A stretch of DNA of 64,000 nt from Micromonospora inyonensis (GTDB taxonomy: Bacteria; Actinomycetota; Actinomycetes; Mycobacteriales; Micromonosporaceae), in the NCBI RefSeq assembly GCF_900091415.1, contig NZ_FMHU01000001.1, forward strand, positions 186,001 through 250,000. Direction: 5' to 3'. The position numbers and the translations under genes are program-made. The notes under the pieces are model-generated. The model searched no databases and was not told the origin of the DNA. It worked only from the letters and a program-made list of their open reading frames with translations. Positions 13,701-28,700 of this stretch are shown in pieces. How positions within the stretch are numbered: the stretch's first letter is position 1; each line of letters opens with the position of its first letter.

Positions 13701-16700
13701 GCGTGCGAGGGGAGACGGGCTGCTTACCGATGGCCGCGAGGTTACGGCTGAAGGTGAACTTCAGAATATGTCCGTGCCTGTTGGTCGGATTCGCTTCCGC
13801 CGTGTCGATCTGGCGTTTCAGCTCAGCGAGAAGGGCATCCAACTGTTCCTTCTCGTTGGCGGACACGGCTGTCTGCTGGAAGCCACCGTCGAGGCGGGAA
13901 TCGTTCGGATCAAAAGGTAGGACGCGGTGGTAGGCACCGTTCCAGAAGACGACCTGATGCCGGACGGCACCAACATCGGGCGTCGGGCCGATGTCCTGCG
14001 GAGCATCGAACGGATGATGGATCCGCATGGACATGGACAAGGCCTTGGCCATGAGATGCGGAATCACATGCGCGAGTTCGTAATCCCTGGACAGGGCGTT
14101 CGAGAGCTTGCCGAGCCAGATCCGGTGCAGGGCGTCTCGTTGCTGTTCCGACACGCCGTCCGGATACGGAAGGAACTCGTTCAACGTCGACTGCTCGCCC
14201 TGCGCGAGCTCCTCGGCCAGCCGGCGGACCGCCAACGCGCGCAGCCCAGCCACGGTGGTGATGCCCTTCGCCGACACCACCGGTGTGTTCAACAATGATT
14301 GGTAGAAGGCTCTGGCCGCTGGCACATCCTCCGCGTCAAAAATGTCGAATACGTCGCTCACCCATTCGTCGAACTGCTCCTCGACGCGGTGCGCAGAATT
14401 CGCCAGCCGCAGGATCGTCAGTTGCACTTCGTAGTCGAGGGCCGACGATGATCCCTCCGGGTCGAGCGTCTGAGCCCGCTGCCACTCTGGGTCGAGCACC
14501 GGAGTCGACATGTCGACTCCTCCGAACGGGTCCGCCGTCCACCCCAGGTCCGCGAACTCCGAGCCAAGATCGTGCGGGTCGTAGTATGCCGCTGAATCGG
14601 ACGGCTGCCCGCCCGCGTCGGCATCGGCATCTGCCTCGGAGTCGGCCGGGTGGTGCCATTCCATCGCCGCCGGCCGGGGCGCGACCGTGGGAGCCACATA
14701 CGAAGCAGCCGTCTCCCGGATCTGCTCAAGCTCCCAGGCGGTGAACCCCGGCTCGTCCAGACGATCATCACCCACACTCCTGGGCTTCCTGAGCAGATCA
14801 CCCGGCGAAGCATGATGCGGCACCCCAGCGAAATGCTTCAACTCATGCCCATAAGCACGAGACGGAAGACCCGCAAGCCAATGCAACTGAGTGATCCGAC
14901 CCGCCGAACCATCCTCACTCACATAGACGTTGTCACTGTCCCTCAGGTCACTGCCGTACCGGCTGAGCCGAACCTCCGTCTCCGCGGCCGGATCGAACAC
15001 CACCGCCACCGCCTGCGGCCTACCCTCGGGCCGCAACCGCTCGTTGGTCTGCGCCACCCACTGCTCGACCGCACGCAGCGTGCGCAGGATGGAACCCTCC
15101 ACCACGTTCGCGTCGGGCTCCAACCGGAGACGGAACACCACGTTCCCCGACTCACGGTGCACCCAGTGATCGACGTGGACCCGGACCCCCGCGTCCTCCC
15201 CCGCCGTCTCCACCCGGAACGGACGCCCCTCCCCCGGCGTCTCCACAAACCGCAACGGCTCCGAACCCCGCCACGTGAACCGATCCGACTCCACCCGCGT
15301 CATCTCGCCCCACGAAGGCAAACCCTCCGCACTGCGATACGACACACGCCAACCACCATCAACCCGCACCACCGACGGCTCCACCCCAGCCGCCCACCCC
15401 GACGACGACCCAACCCCGCCATCGGCCGAAGCCGCACCAGCCCACTCGAACGCCGCCGCACCCCCCGGCAGCGACACGTCACCGCGTACCGCACCGGCCA
15501 CGCCCGCCGAAGGGTCCGGCTCGACCGGCGGGGTCGACGTGGTCCGCGCTGCCACGTCCACGTGGTGCGCGAGGGCCGACGGGTCACGGGGGCGGTCGGT
15601 CCCGTCCGGTGTCAGGACGATGTACCAGATGTCGTCCGGTCGGGCGCCCTGGCCGGCCCGGCCCTTGGCCCAGGTGCCGAGCATCTGCATGCTGCCGGTG
15701 TGGATCTGGTTGCGGGCGGGTTCGTACCAGTGCAGTTGCGTGGTGGGCAGGACCACCCCGGCGGCGGCCGTGGACCCGGCCACGGCCAGCACCCGGGCAC
15801 CCGGGCGTTGGTCGGCCGGCAGTTCACGGGTCGGTCGGCTCACGGTGAACCCGAGCCCGGGGACGGCGTCCAGCATGTCGGCGAGCATGTCGGCGCGGTA
15901 CTGCGGGGTGTACGCCAGCCAGGCGGCGGCCACGGCGTCGGGGCGGCCGGTCTCCACCGGTCCGGCCGGCGGCGTGCTGGTGGGCTCCGGCCAGGCCCTG
16001 GTGTCCAGGCCGTCGGCCAAGGCCCGGAGGCCGGCGGCGTCGACCGGCGGGACGGCCTGGGTGACCCACCGGTGGGCCAGGTATCCCTGGTGTCGGTTCA
16101 GGTTCTCCACCAGGGCGGCCACCGCCGTGGCGAAGTCCTGCCGCGACTCGATCTCCGCCTCGTGCAGGATCTCCAGCCGGGAGTTCACGTCGGGCCGGCC
16201 CCGGTGGGCGGCCAGGTCGTCCTGGACGCGCTGCGGCAGCCGCCGCAGGGCGTCGTCGAGGGTCTCCGGGCGGCCGGTGATGTCCAGCCGCACCACCTCT
16301 CCACCCGGGTAGGCGAGGTACGGCGGCTCGGCGCTGGTGCCGCCGTCGACCCGTAGTTCGACCGGGACCGCCAGGGTCGCGGCGAGGTCCCGGGCCAGTT
16401 GTACCCGGTCCCGTTCGTGTACGGCGGTCTCGTCCGCCGGGGCGGTCGCGGCGTTGTCGGCCTGCCGGGTCGGGTCGGTGCTCAGCACCACGCGCGCCGG
16501 GACCGTGCCGCCGTGCAGGGTGCGTACCGTGCGTTCCAGTTCCGGGACGACGGACCGGCCGTGGCCGGAGCGGGCGATCTCGGCCAACGCCCCGTCCACG
16601 TCCACGACCGGGGTGCCGCGCGGGACCGGCGGGACCGGCAACGCCATCGCGTCCACCTGCTGTTGTGCCGCGTCCCGGGCGGCCTCGCGGGCGGTCCTGG

Positions 16701-19700
16701 CCTCGTCGAGCATCCGTACCGTGTTGGTGTGCGCCTGCGCCGAGACGTCGCGGGCCCGGAACTCCTCGCTCGCGGTCTCGACCTGTCGGCGCAGGTCCGG
16801 AAGCTCCGCGCGGACCCGGTCGAGATCCGCTCCCGCGTCCCGGAGGTCGCCGGTGGCCTTCTCCAGCGCCGTCCGGGCCGCGTCCAGTTCCCGCCGCGCC
16901 TGGTCGAGCTCTGCCCGGGCGGCGGCCAGCCGTGACTCGTCCCGGCTGGTGGCGGGGTCGTCGACGGTCTGCCGGGCCGCTGACTCCAGCCTCTCCCGTC
17001 GCGTCACCTCCCCTTCGAGTTCCGGCATCGACCGGTCGAGGTGGTCGATGTTCACCTCGAGCCGGGCCCGTTCGCCTTCGGCCCGGGTGACGGCGGTCCT
17101 GGCGGCGTCGAGCGACGCCTCCGCGGCGTCCCGGGCACCGTGGGCGACGGCCTCGTCCCGGCGGGCCTGGTGGAGGTCGTCGACGGTGCGCTGGAGTTCC
17201 TGGGTGGCCTGCTGGAGGCGCTCCCGCGTCACCTGCCGCACCCGGGCCACCTCGGCGTCCGAATCGTCCGAAACGTCCGGGGCCGGATCGGGATCCGGTG
17301 CCGTGGTGAACAGCCGGTCGGCGAGGTGACGCAGTGCCGGCCCACGGGTGCCGGTGGCGTTGTCAGCGAGGTTGCGGATCGTCTCGGCCCACTGTTGCCG
17401 CTGCGGCGCGGAGAGGGTCTGACGCGCGTCCCGCACCAGCGTGGTGACGGCGGCGTCGGCGATGTTCAGGCCGGCGAGCGCGTCGGCGGTCAGGTGCAGG
17501 ATCGCCGCGTCCACGGCGTCGACCGGACCGTCGAGGGTGGCGGCCAGGTAGCCGAGGGCCGACACGGCGGCCGGGTCGGCCACGTCCGGCCGGGCCAGCA
17601 GGTTGGTCAGCAACTCCTGCCGCCCGGTCGGCGCTCCGGGCAGCGGGTTCGGGGTCCCGGCCGCTGCCGACGCCGGCGGGGTGGGGCCGAGCAGGTACCG
17701 GTATCCGTCGTCGAGGTGGCCGTAGCGGGCCAGGGTGAGCAGCGCGTCCCGGGCGGCGAGGTCGACGTCGTGGGGCAGTCCCGCCCGGCGGATCTGCAGC
17801 GCGCTGTGCGCCCGGTCGGAGAGCAGCTCCGCCCCGTGGTCGTCGAGGAAGGCGCGGGAGTCGTCCCAGTTGTCGATGGCGAGCCACTCGTCGAGGGCGG
17901 CGGTGACCGGGGGCATCGGATGGTGCACGACGTCGGCCGGCGGCAGTACGGTGTCCGCCGTCCCGGCCCAGGTGGCGGCTGGTGGGGGCAGCGCCGGGAT
18001 CAGGTCGGCGGCGGTGGAGACGTCCCGCCACGCGTGGGCCAGGTCGGTCGCGGTCGTCCCGGACGCGGTCACGGCGGCGGCGACCCGGCTGGCCTCGTCC
18101 GGGGTCAGGCCGTCGAGCAGTCCGGCGACGCCGTGGTAGCGCATCCGTTCGACGACGTCGAGCGCGCCGCGTAGGGTCGCCGCGTCCCGGCCGGCTGCCG
18201 CGGGCAACTCGGTCAGGGTTTGCAGGGTGTCCGGCCAGTTCTGCGGGGGGTAGATGGTCCACGCGGCGGAGGCGATGGCCCGGAAGGTGTCCAGCGCGCC
18301 GACGGCCGGGTCGAGGATGTCGGCCACGGCCCGCAGGATGCCGGCGTCGGAGACGGCCTCCGGCCCCGGCCGGGGTCGGGTCACCCGGGGGTCGGCGTCG
18401 ACGAGGTCCGCCAGGGCCCGCAGCCCGGCCGGGGCGGCCGGGTCGGTCGGAGCGCTCGGGTCGGTCGGCACCACGGCGGCCACCGCGTCGGCGAGCACGC
18501 GGTGCCGGGCCGCCGCGTCGGCGGCGTCGAGGTAGTCGTACGCGGCGGTCAGTTGTCCGGCCCGGATGGCGTCGAGCAGGGCACGGTGCCGGTCGAGGAC
18601 CGGATCGCCGGCAGGTGCCGGGGCCGTCTCGGGCCGGGTCGCGTCGGGCCGGGCCGGCGCGGTCGGGAGTGACGCCGGCCGGGCCTGCTGCTGGTCCTGC
18701 GTCAGCCGCGCCGCGGTCGGGTCGGCGCGCAGCACCCCGAGGTTGTCCTCCGCGAACTGCCGGGACGCCGCCCAGTCGCCGTCCTGGAGCAGCCAGCTCG
18801 TCAGCACGTCGGGCTCCACGAGGGTGACGGGCTTCGGCGTGGCGAGTTCGCTGACCACCGGGAACGCGGCGAGGGTCACCGCCTCCTGGAACTGCTCGGC
18901 GGTGAGGGTCCGCTCGGCCGGCTCGATGGCGAGCGGGTCGTAGAGCCGGTAGGTGCCGTCGGCATCGACACGAGCCGCGAAGGCACCCTGGGGGCGGGTG
19001 ATCCACAGTCGGGTGCCGGGGCGCAGCGTGGCGGGCACCTCGGGTAGTGGCCCGGTGGTGGTCCATCCCGGCGGCAGGACGGAGGCCAGCAGCCGCCGCG
19101 CCTGACCGGCCCGCGTCTGCGGGCTGTCGGTGTCGTGCCGGGCGACGTGCGCCCCGAGGGGGTTCGCCGATCGGGCGGGCAGGCCCTCGGTGGTCCACTC
19201 ACGGGCCAGGCCGTCGGCGTCGTCGCGTACCTGCCGGATGTGCGTCTCCAGCTCCGGACCCAGCTCCGCGGCCGCGTCCATCTGCACCGGGGTACGTTCC
19301 AGCAGCCCGCGGTAGATCTCGCGTTGCTGCGACACGCGAATCGCGGCCCTGGCGGCCCGCAACTTCAGATCCCGGTCGAGCCCGTGGATCACCTGGACAG
19401 CCGTGACCGGGGCGAACGTGCCGTCCGGGCCCTCCCGCAGTTCGACGATCCAGCCCTGCGGGTCGATCCGGTACCGGCTGGCCGCGCCCTGGTCATCGGT
19501 GACGGTCAGGTCGAGGTGGGTCTTCAGCTCGGACGCCACCACCCGGGCCACGGTGCGCGGGTCCTGGGCGAGCAGCTCCACCTCCTCCGGTGGGGTGATC
19601 GGCGCGGAGCCGGGCGGCTGCACCGCCTGCACCCGCTCGACGATCTGGGGGATCCGCTCGGCGAACTGCCGCACGTCGGTGGCGGGCAGCACGGCGCCGA

Positions 19701-22700
19701 CCGCGAGCTTGCCGACCCGGTTCTTCCAGGCGGTCAGCTCGGCGAGGTCGGCGGTGGCCTGCTGCGTGGCGTTGAGCCGCTGGAGGTGGCCCACCGCCCA
19801 GTCCAGTACCACCTCGTACCGGCGGCGGGTCTGCTCGGCGGCACTGGCGGTGAGTTGGAGCGGGCTGACCGGGTCGTAGTGGTTGCCGAGCTGGTCACGG
19901 ATCAGCAGAGCCACGTGCTGGGGCGCCTGGCCGGGGTCGAAGGTGCCGGCGTCGATGACCCGGCCGGCCACCGGGGCGGCGGCCATGCCCGCCGGGGTCG
20001 CGCGTTGCAGCAGACCCTCCAGACCGATCGGGGGCGCGTCGGTCGCTGGTGCGGGCCAGTCGGCCGGGTTGTTCGCCTTCCAGTCGTACCGTTCGGAGAG
20101 CGCGCGCTGGAGCTCGTGTACCTCGTCGGCGAACATCTCGTAGAACCCGTCGCCGCTCATCCAACCGGTGCCGGGGGCGTCGTCGGCCTCGAACCGCGCC
20201 GGCTCGATCGGGGCCAGGCCGGCGTCGCGGTCGAACACGCTGTGCCGGTGCGGGACCGCGACGAAACGCGCCTGGGTGCGGATCCGGACCAGGTACGTCC
20301 GCCCCTGCATCTTGAGGTGGTTCTCGAGCCGCTTGGTGTCGTCGAAGGTGGCGCTGTGGCTGGCCGGCGCGGTCCGGTTCGCGCCGGTGGAGATCCCGCC
20401 GGCGGCCGTCGACTCCTCCTGCGGGCCGATGTTCGTCTTCCCGATCGGCGCGCCGTGGGATATCCCCACGTCGACGTTGGGCCGCCACCGGTTGCGCGAC
20501 TGGGTGGCCGAGGTGGTGAACGCGAACTTGGCGTACCGGCCGGTGCCGGTGGTGGCGAGCTCGCTGATGATCTCCAGCGAGTGCAGCTTGACGTACATCC
20601 GCATGGCGACCCGGTTGTTGGACGCGCCAGCGACGAAGAGGTGCGAGCCGAGCAGGTATCCGCCGTCGTCCAGCCCTTCCGAGAGGTGGTTGTCGACGTT
20701 GAGCCGGGACAGCAGGCCGTCGAGCGCCACGCTGCCCCGGTACAGCTCGGCGTTGGCCTGCGGGCCGAGCACTTTGCCCATGAGGTGCCGGGCGGCCGGG
20801 TAGAGGTCGTCGACCAGGGCGCCGCTGACGTAGGCGTCGCCGGGCAGCGACGGCAGCGCGCGCAGGTCCAGCTGCGGCGACCGGGGGACGGGGGTGGCCT
20901 CGGCCAGTCCCCGGGGCACCTTGAAGTCGATCCGCCCCTCGTAGTGACGGGTCAGCACCGGCTCCACCGGCGCGAGGGAGATCCAGTCGGCGAAACCGGC
21001 GGGCGCGCGGTGCAACGCCCAGTCCGCCGCGTTGTTCAGACCCGTCATCACGTGGTTCACCAGGTAGCTCGGCTGCCAGCCGTGCATCTGCACCCGGCTG
21101 AGCTCCATGGTCAGGCCGATGTCGTCTTCGGCTTCGTAGTTCCCCGTCCAGTCGTAGACGGTGCGTTCCCGGACGACCTGCGCGGCACCCTTGACGCCGC
21201 GCCCTCCGCCCGGCGCGAACGACAGCGACGCGGCGGTGGACACCGGGACGCCGTCGACCGAGAAGCCGAACCGGGCCGGCGTCAGGTTCCAGCCCAGCGC
21301 CTGTCCGACGATGCGAGCGGTGGCGCCGTAGGCGTGCTCGTAGTTCTCGATGCCGTAGTCGGCCCTCCAGCCGGTGTACCGCGGTCGGCCGCCCAGGGTG
21401 CCCGAGACCTTCAGCTTGAACATCCGGGCCGCCACCGGGTTGCGCTGGTCGACCAGGTAGAACGTCACGCCGTTGTAGCGGTGCAGCATGTCGGCGAACA
21501 CGATGTTGGCGCGCTGGCCGGCGAGCGTGGACTGGAGCGTTTCGAGGCCGCCGGGCAGCGCACCGACCACCGACTCGTCGGGCGAGACCATCAGCACGCC
21601 CCAGCTGTTTCCCGCCCCCGGCCAGTTGTCGTGGCTGGCTCCGAGCAGCCCGGGTCGGCCGGCGTCCACCAGTTCCCGAACGGCGTCCAGCACGGTCGTG
21701 GTGGGGCGCGGCCCGCCGTCCGCCGGGGCCGGCCCGGTGAACAGCACCAGATCGTCGACGCCCGCGTGGCCCAGCGTCCGGTCACCGGTCCGGGTCAGGT
21801 AGGGCGGCATGGTCAACGCGCTGAACGGGTTGGCGTTCGGGTCCAGGGTGATCCCGAATTCGGTGGCGAACCGCTCGCGGCGGCGCGGGTCGAGCACCGC
21901 GCCGCGCTGGGCCAGGTCCACGTGCCGGTCGGCGAGCGTCAGCGCCCACGTCTGGACCCGGTGCTGGATCAGGTACGCGCCGAGGTCGGGCAGACCGCCG
22001 GCCACGCGGTCGGCCAGGTCGCCACGCCACCGGCTGAGCAACCCCGCCACGGTGTTGCCGCTGAGCACCAGCTCACCGCGGGACCACCGGCCCATCGCGT
22101 CGACCAACTGCACATCGCTGACCGGCAGCTTCCCGGCCGCGTACTGCGCCAGGGCCTCCGCCTCGGGCAGGATGAACAGCATCGTGCGGTCCCGCAGGTC
22201 GGCTCCGGGTGGCACGCTGACCCGGCTGGCGGCGAACCCGACCTGCGTACGGACGCCGGCGCGGACGTTGGCGTCGAATTCCGCCTCATAGGCGTACCCC
22301 AGGCCGAAGGCCAGTTTGAGCATTTCCAGGCCGCCGACGCGTTTGGTCTCCGCCGACTCGCTCTCGCTGATTCGCACGCCCGCCGACTCGCCGAAGCCGA
22401 CGCTCAGCGGGCCGAACTTGCGCTCGAGGCCGATGTTGGGCAGGTTGAACACCTTCGCGAACGACTCGGTGGCGACGTTGACGGTCTCGGCCAGGTACAG
22501 CTCGATCGCACCGGTGACGTACTGGTCCGGGGTGGCGCCGACGAACCGCGCCCCCCGGATCCGGGGCACCTTGACCGAGAGCGCGGCGTTGGTGTTCGCC
22601 CAGAAGCCGGGCTCGACCAGGGTGGTCGCGCCGTACTGGCCGAGCATGGCCTCCTTGAACCGTGCCTGGAAGGTGACGTGGTTGGTCAGGCTGGCCACCG

Positions 22701-25700
22701 GCCCGGTCATCGGCCGGCCGGCCAGGGTCAGGTCCCGTGGCAACTGGTTCTGCGCCGCGGCGCGCAGGCCGTGCGCGTCGACGAAGTACACGATGCCCTG
22801 GTTGAGCGCCGACGGTGCGATGTCGCCGGGGGCCACCTCGCTGAAGGTGGCCGGGTCGGAGTTGAACTTCAGCAGCGCGGCGTGCACGTTGGCGGGGATC
22901 AGCGCCGGCGAGACGATCGGGGCGTCCCGGTCGCTGATCCGGACCACGTAGCCCAGGTCGTACGGCGCGTTGACGAACATCACCCGGCCGCCGTACTCCT
23001 TCAGCTCCGGCCGGTTGACCACCCGGGTCACCCGCTCGGCGGCGCCGACGTTGCGGCTCGCCGACCCGCCGAGGAGTCCGACGGACCGGACATCCTTGAC
23101 GCTCGGCGGCAGCGCGGTGTTCACCCCGCCCTCCACCGACCAGCCCTGGTTGCCGCTCGCGCCCTGGCCGGCGATGCCGAGCGACATCCCGAGGGTGACC
23201 GTGCTCACCTCGTCGCTGAGCCGTTCGAAGTGCACCGAGTTGCCGTCCGCGTCCACGTCCGCGGTGATCCGGGGGATCGCGAAGACGGTCACCTCGGCGG
23301 TACGCATCACCGCGTTGCGCCAACTGTGCAGGGTGAAGGACATGCCCGCCTCCGGTGCGGGCGCGTCCGGGTCGTCGACGAGCGCGGCGCCGTCCTGGAC
23401 GAGCGAGTCGAAGTGCGACTCCAGGCCGTCGCCGCTCACCATCTTGTTGAACAGGTCCAGGTTGTCGATCGTGGCGTCGGTGTCGCGGTGGACGACCTCG
23501 TCGTAGGCGTCCCGCGCCCCGTCGACCATCCGGCCCAGCAGCGGCCGTTCCGCGAGGGACGTACCGGGATCCGGGGTCGCCGGCCGGCTCTGCTCCCCGT
23601 GCGCCCACGGCCGGTCCCCGTCCGCCGGAAGGAACCCCTCACCGCCCAGCACCTGCATGAGACCGGCCCGGAGCCGCCGCACCGCCGGCTTGTCGATCCT
23701 CGGCAGGGCCTGACCCAGCAGACCCCGCCCCTGGATGACGTGCCGGGGCAGCAGGTTGCCGCCGGTGTCCTCCGGGTGCACGCCGGTGTTGCGCAACCTC
23801 GGCCGCCACTGGTCGTGCGGCACCGACCGCGGTCGTCCGCCTGCGGGCACCACCGCCAGGTCACCGTCCGCGAGACCGGGGACGGTATCGGGGGCGAAGG
23901 CGTCCGCGTCGACGCTGAACCCGTAGTCGAAGGCGTCCGGCTCGGACATCCGGAGCACCGCCGACCCGTTCACCACCGGCGTCGGATGCGGCCACTCGCG
24001 CGGGCGGCGGGAGGTGGCCACCTCGGCGTGCCACTCGAAGGGCACCTCGTGGCCGACCGTCTGACCGGTGTACCGGTTGACCACGACGTTCAGCGACGCC
24101 ACCGTGACGCCACCACCGTCGTTGCTGGTCCAGCTCATCCCTGCACGGGCGGAGAGACCGAGCTTGGCGTTCTCCTTGTACGCCTGTGGATCGTCGAGAC
24201 GCCGGGCCAACGGCAGGTCCACCCCGCCACCGAGGGACAGCCCGGCGGACTGCCCGAGGGTGAACTCGCCGCCCTGCCCCACTATGCCGTTACGCACCTG
24301 CTCGATGTGGGCCTTGTCGCTGCTGGCGCCCACCCGCGTGGAGCCGCCGCCGAGGCCCACCTGCACGGAGCCGCCGAGACGACGGCCGTACACCCGGATG
24401 CTGGCCGCCGCGTGCCCGTCGTCGTGCAAGGTGAACGGGTAGCCCCGGGTCAGCGCGCCGGCGTCACCGTCCGTCTCCGGCGTACGCCGGTTGTTCACCG
24501 CCTCGTCGAAGTGCGTCTCCAGGTTCCACAGCTTGCGCTGCAACTCGTTGCGCATCGGGCTCTCGATGGACATGTCGAAGCCGTCGGCGCGCAGCCGGTC
24601 GATGATGTGGTCGTACAGCTCGTTGAGACCGGTGATGTTGCTGGCGGAGAAGAGCTCCGGCACCCGCGTCAGGGTGTCCCGCAGGTGCTCGGGCAGGTCG
24701 GCGACCACCTGCTCGCCGGCGTTCTCCAGCAGGTGGTCGGGGATCGCCACCACCAGCCGGGCGGCCTCCTGCCCGTCCGCCGGCTCCGGCACCTCCACCG
24801 CCTGCCACGGCTGCCCGTCGCCGCGTGCCTCGATCAACCACCCCGGCTCGTACGAGTAGAACGTCGAATCCGCGCGGGTGTCGAGCACCCGGCCCTTCTC
24901 CACGTCGATCAGGTAGGCGGACTTCTGGTCGACCTTGTTCAGGGTGGCGTTGAAGCGGGGCCCCCAGCGGGTCATCGGGCCGAGCGGCACGTCGACGTTG
25001 AAATCACCCCGCAACCGCATCGCCCGCGTGGTGGTGCCGTCGGACTGGCTGTGCGCACCGGTCTGGAAGACACCCTGGGTGAACTGGTTGGCGTGGAAAC
25101 GGCCGTTCTCGCTCGTCCGGCCCTCGGTGTCGTCCAGCGACGGACCGGACGTCTCCGTGTCGAACGAGCCGGCCGGGTTCGACACCAGCTGCGGGTCCTC
25201 CGGCCGCAGGCGGGCCCGCACCTCGATGCCGCCCAGCGTGAACAGGTGCCCGTCCGCGGAGACCAACTGCGGGTAGTTGTTGAGCAGCCGCTCACGCAAC
25301 TGTTCCCACTCGTTGTCCCGCACGGTGACGCCCCGGCGGGCCACCTCCGCACGCAGTCCCTGCTCGATACGGTCGACGTCCGGCAGGTTGGCCTTAGGAT
25401 CGCCGAGCGCCAGCGCCCGCCGGTCCGGGGCGGCCGGCCGCGCCGGAGCCGACGCGGACGACCCGCCGGGATCGGGCGCGGCCGGTCCGGCGCTGGCCGC
25501 GTTACCGAAGACCCGGACATCCCGGTCAACCTCGGGGACACCGGACAGCAGCCGGGCGACCGTGTCGGCCACCTCGCGCGGGATGGGACCGCCCCGGGAC
25601 TGGACCACCACGGCCACCCCGCTCGCGGGGGCCGCCAGGGCGTCGGGGGAGAGCGTGTTCGGGCTGGTGCCGTTCTGCGCGAACAGGACGACCCCGGTCT

Positions 25701-28700
25701 GCTCCCGGACCGTCCAACCCCGGTACACCTCGTACCCGTCGGTGGCAGCCGGTCGCAGGTCCAGCGGCCCCGGCTGCCGGGGCGGTGCCGGACGCAGCGG
25801 CACCCGCCAGGCGTGCGCGGCGGCCGGGAAGGTCTCCTGCCCCCGGGCGTCGACCGGGACCAGCTCGTCGGCACCGGCCGGTTGCCGGCCCACCACGGAG
25901 ACCGGCAGCACCAGTTCCAGCCGCCCGCCGAACCGTTCCCGCAACACCTCCGCCACCCGGGCAGCGTCCACCGCACCGGACGGCGTGCCCGGGGTGCCGG
26001 CGGCCGGTGGCGCGACGAACACCTGGAGCGGGCCGGCACCCGAAGGAAGCCCTCGATCAACGGCCTCCACGACGGCGACCGGGTCGCCGACCGACTCGTC
26101 CACCACCAGCCGGGGCCGGTCCGGGCTGGTCAGGTCGGACCAGTTCAGGGTCGTGGCACCGGCCGGCGGCCGTGGACCGGCGTGGGCGAGCACCCCACCC
26201 GGAACGTGGCTCAACTGGACGCCGGCCGGCAGCCCGGACACCTCCGACGGGACGAGAGTGCGCCGGTCCAGCCCCATCCCGGAGGTGATCAGGTGCGTCG
26301 GCGCGGCAGCGGGCATGCCCCCGAAGATCCGACCGACCCGGTGACCCACCTCGACCGGCAGCGCAGTCGCTGCCCAGCCCAGGAAGACCACCGGCTCGGC
26401 CAGCCAGCCACCGGTGTCCGGCAGCAACCGCCGCGCCCCGTCCAGCTCGGTCGCCGGCCCGATCCACAGGTGGCTACCGCCGTCCCAGACCACCCAGCCG
26501 TCGCCGAGCCCGTACACGCCGGGCGACTGCTCGGGCAGGCCGTACGGGGCGGGACGGCGCGGTGCGCCGGTGACCTCGGGCAGGAAGAGGTACCGCTCGG
26601 GCCGCCCGCTGAAGAAGGTCACCTCACCGTTGGCGTCCAGCGGCACGATCTGCGGGCTGGGCGTCGGCCGGTCCCGCAGCGCCGACCGGGGCACCGACAG
26701 CATCGCCAGGGACTGCGGTCCCAGTGCCTGCGCGGTGACCTCCAGCGCCCGGGCCACGGTGACCGGCTGGTCCTGCGGCCAGTGCAGGACGGCCATGGTG
26801 GCGTCCTGCGTCCGCATCCCGGCCAGCGCGGCGCCGAGACGGTCCGGGTCGAGCACCGAGGAGTGCAGCAGGATGGCCGGGCCGGGACCGGTCGGGGGCA
26901 ACACCCGCGAGCTGATCGGGCCGGGCGCGGCGTCCCTGTCGTGCAGCAGCACACCGCCCACCGCGCGCTGGAGCCGCAGGTCGTCCGGCAGCCCCTCGGC
27001 CATCAGGACCAGCGGCGCGTCCGGGGACGCGGCCAGCGGGACGACCTGCTGTCGACCGTCGTCGGCGGCCGGGGCCGGCGGTTGCGGGGTCAGCGCGACC
27101 TGCTGCGGGGGTACGGCCGACGGCTCGACCGCCGCAGGGGTTTCCGGCACGAGCGCGTCGAAGTGGACGCCCGGTCGCTCCGGGTCGGCGGCCGATTGGG
27201 CCAGGTTGACCGGGGTGCCCCCGGCCGGGCCGTACCCGCCCACCGGGCGCACCCCGCCCGGGGCGACCTGGGAGACCTGCATCCGGGCATCGGTCGCGTG
27301 CGCCAGCAGCGGTGCCAGGAACCGGCCGGCCGCGCTGCCCGACAGGTTCGCCCAGTCGTGCACGGCCGCCTTCACCGCGGCCAGTTCCCCGGAGTCGAGC
27401 TGGCGATCGGGGTCGGTCAACACCTCGAACAGGTGACGGCCGGCGTCCGCCGGATTCACCCGCATCTCGTCGAGACGTGCCCGCGCGATGTCCGGGTCCA
27501 GGAGACCGGCGTCCACGAGTTCATCGACGCGCTGCTGCGCCTGGTCGGGGCTGAGCGCCGCCGCGTCCCGCTCGTGTTGCTGCCGGAAGGCGAGCCGCTG
27601 CGCGGTCACGTCCGCCGGCAACCGCCCCGCGTTCTCCGCCAGATAGTCCGACACGTGGTTTCGCAACAGCTCGGTGACCCGGCCGAGCTCGGACCCCTGC
27701 GGCACACCGGTACGGACCGATTCGGCGACAGCGGCCCGTACCCCGGCCGGATCGGAGAGGAACTCCCGCAGGTCCGCTGGTAGCCGCGCGTCCAGCGCGG
27801 TGCGGACCAGGGCCGGTTCGGAGGCGACGAACGCGGACAACAGGTCGAGACCGTCGCGGGGCACACCGAGCGGGACCAGGGCAGGCGCCGGCCGGGGCGC
27901 GACGTACGAGGCAGCCGTATCGCGGATCTCGTCGAGTTCCCGCTTGGTGAACCCCGGCTGGTGGAGATGATGGTCACCGCCGGTCCTGGACGTCCTGAGC
28001 AGATCATCCGGCGAACCATCGTGCGGCACCCCGGCGAAATGCTTCAGCTCATGCCCGTAAGCGCGGGACGAAAGATCCGCAAGCCAGTGCAACTGGGTGA
28101 TCCGACCCGCCGAACCATCCTCGCTGACCCAGACACGATGGCTGTCCTTCAGGTCACTGCCGCGGGGGCTGAGCCGAACCACCGTCTCCGCGGCCGGATC
28201 GAACACCACCGCCACCGCCGGCGGCCCACCCTCCGGCCGCAACCGCTCGTTGGTCTGCACCACCCACTGCTCAACCGCACCCAACGTGTCTACAATGGAT
28301 TTCTCCACCACGTTCGCGTCAGGCTCCAACCGAAGACGGAACACCACCGTCCCCGACTCACGGTGCGCCCAATGATCGACGTGGACCCGGACCCCCGCAT
28401 CCTCCCCCGCCGTCTCCACCCGGAACGGATGCTCCGCCCCCGGCGTCGGCACGAACTCCAGCGGCGCCGGCCCCTTCCACGTGAACCGATCGGAGTGCAC
28501 CCGGTTCATCTCGTCCCAGGAAGGCAAACCCTCCGCACTGCGATACGACACACGCCAACCACCGTCAACCTGCACCACCGACGGCTCCACCCCAGCCGCC
28601 CACCCCGACGACGACCCGGCCTCCACACCCACACCAGCCGAGAACGAACCCTTCCCAGGACCCCACTCGAACGCCGCCGACGCCCCAGGCGGCTCACCCC

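Noticed and set aside
19135..27783. Plus-strand open frame of 2882 codons
   Set aside because: Antisense to the scaffold region. The GC-rich third-position bias of the minus strand suppresses stops on the opposite strand.
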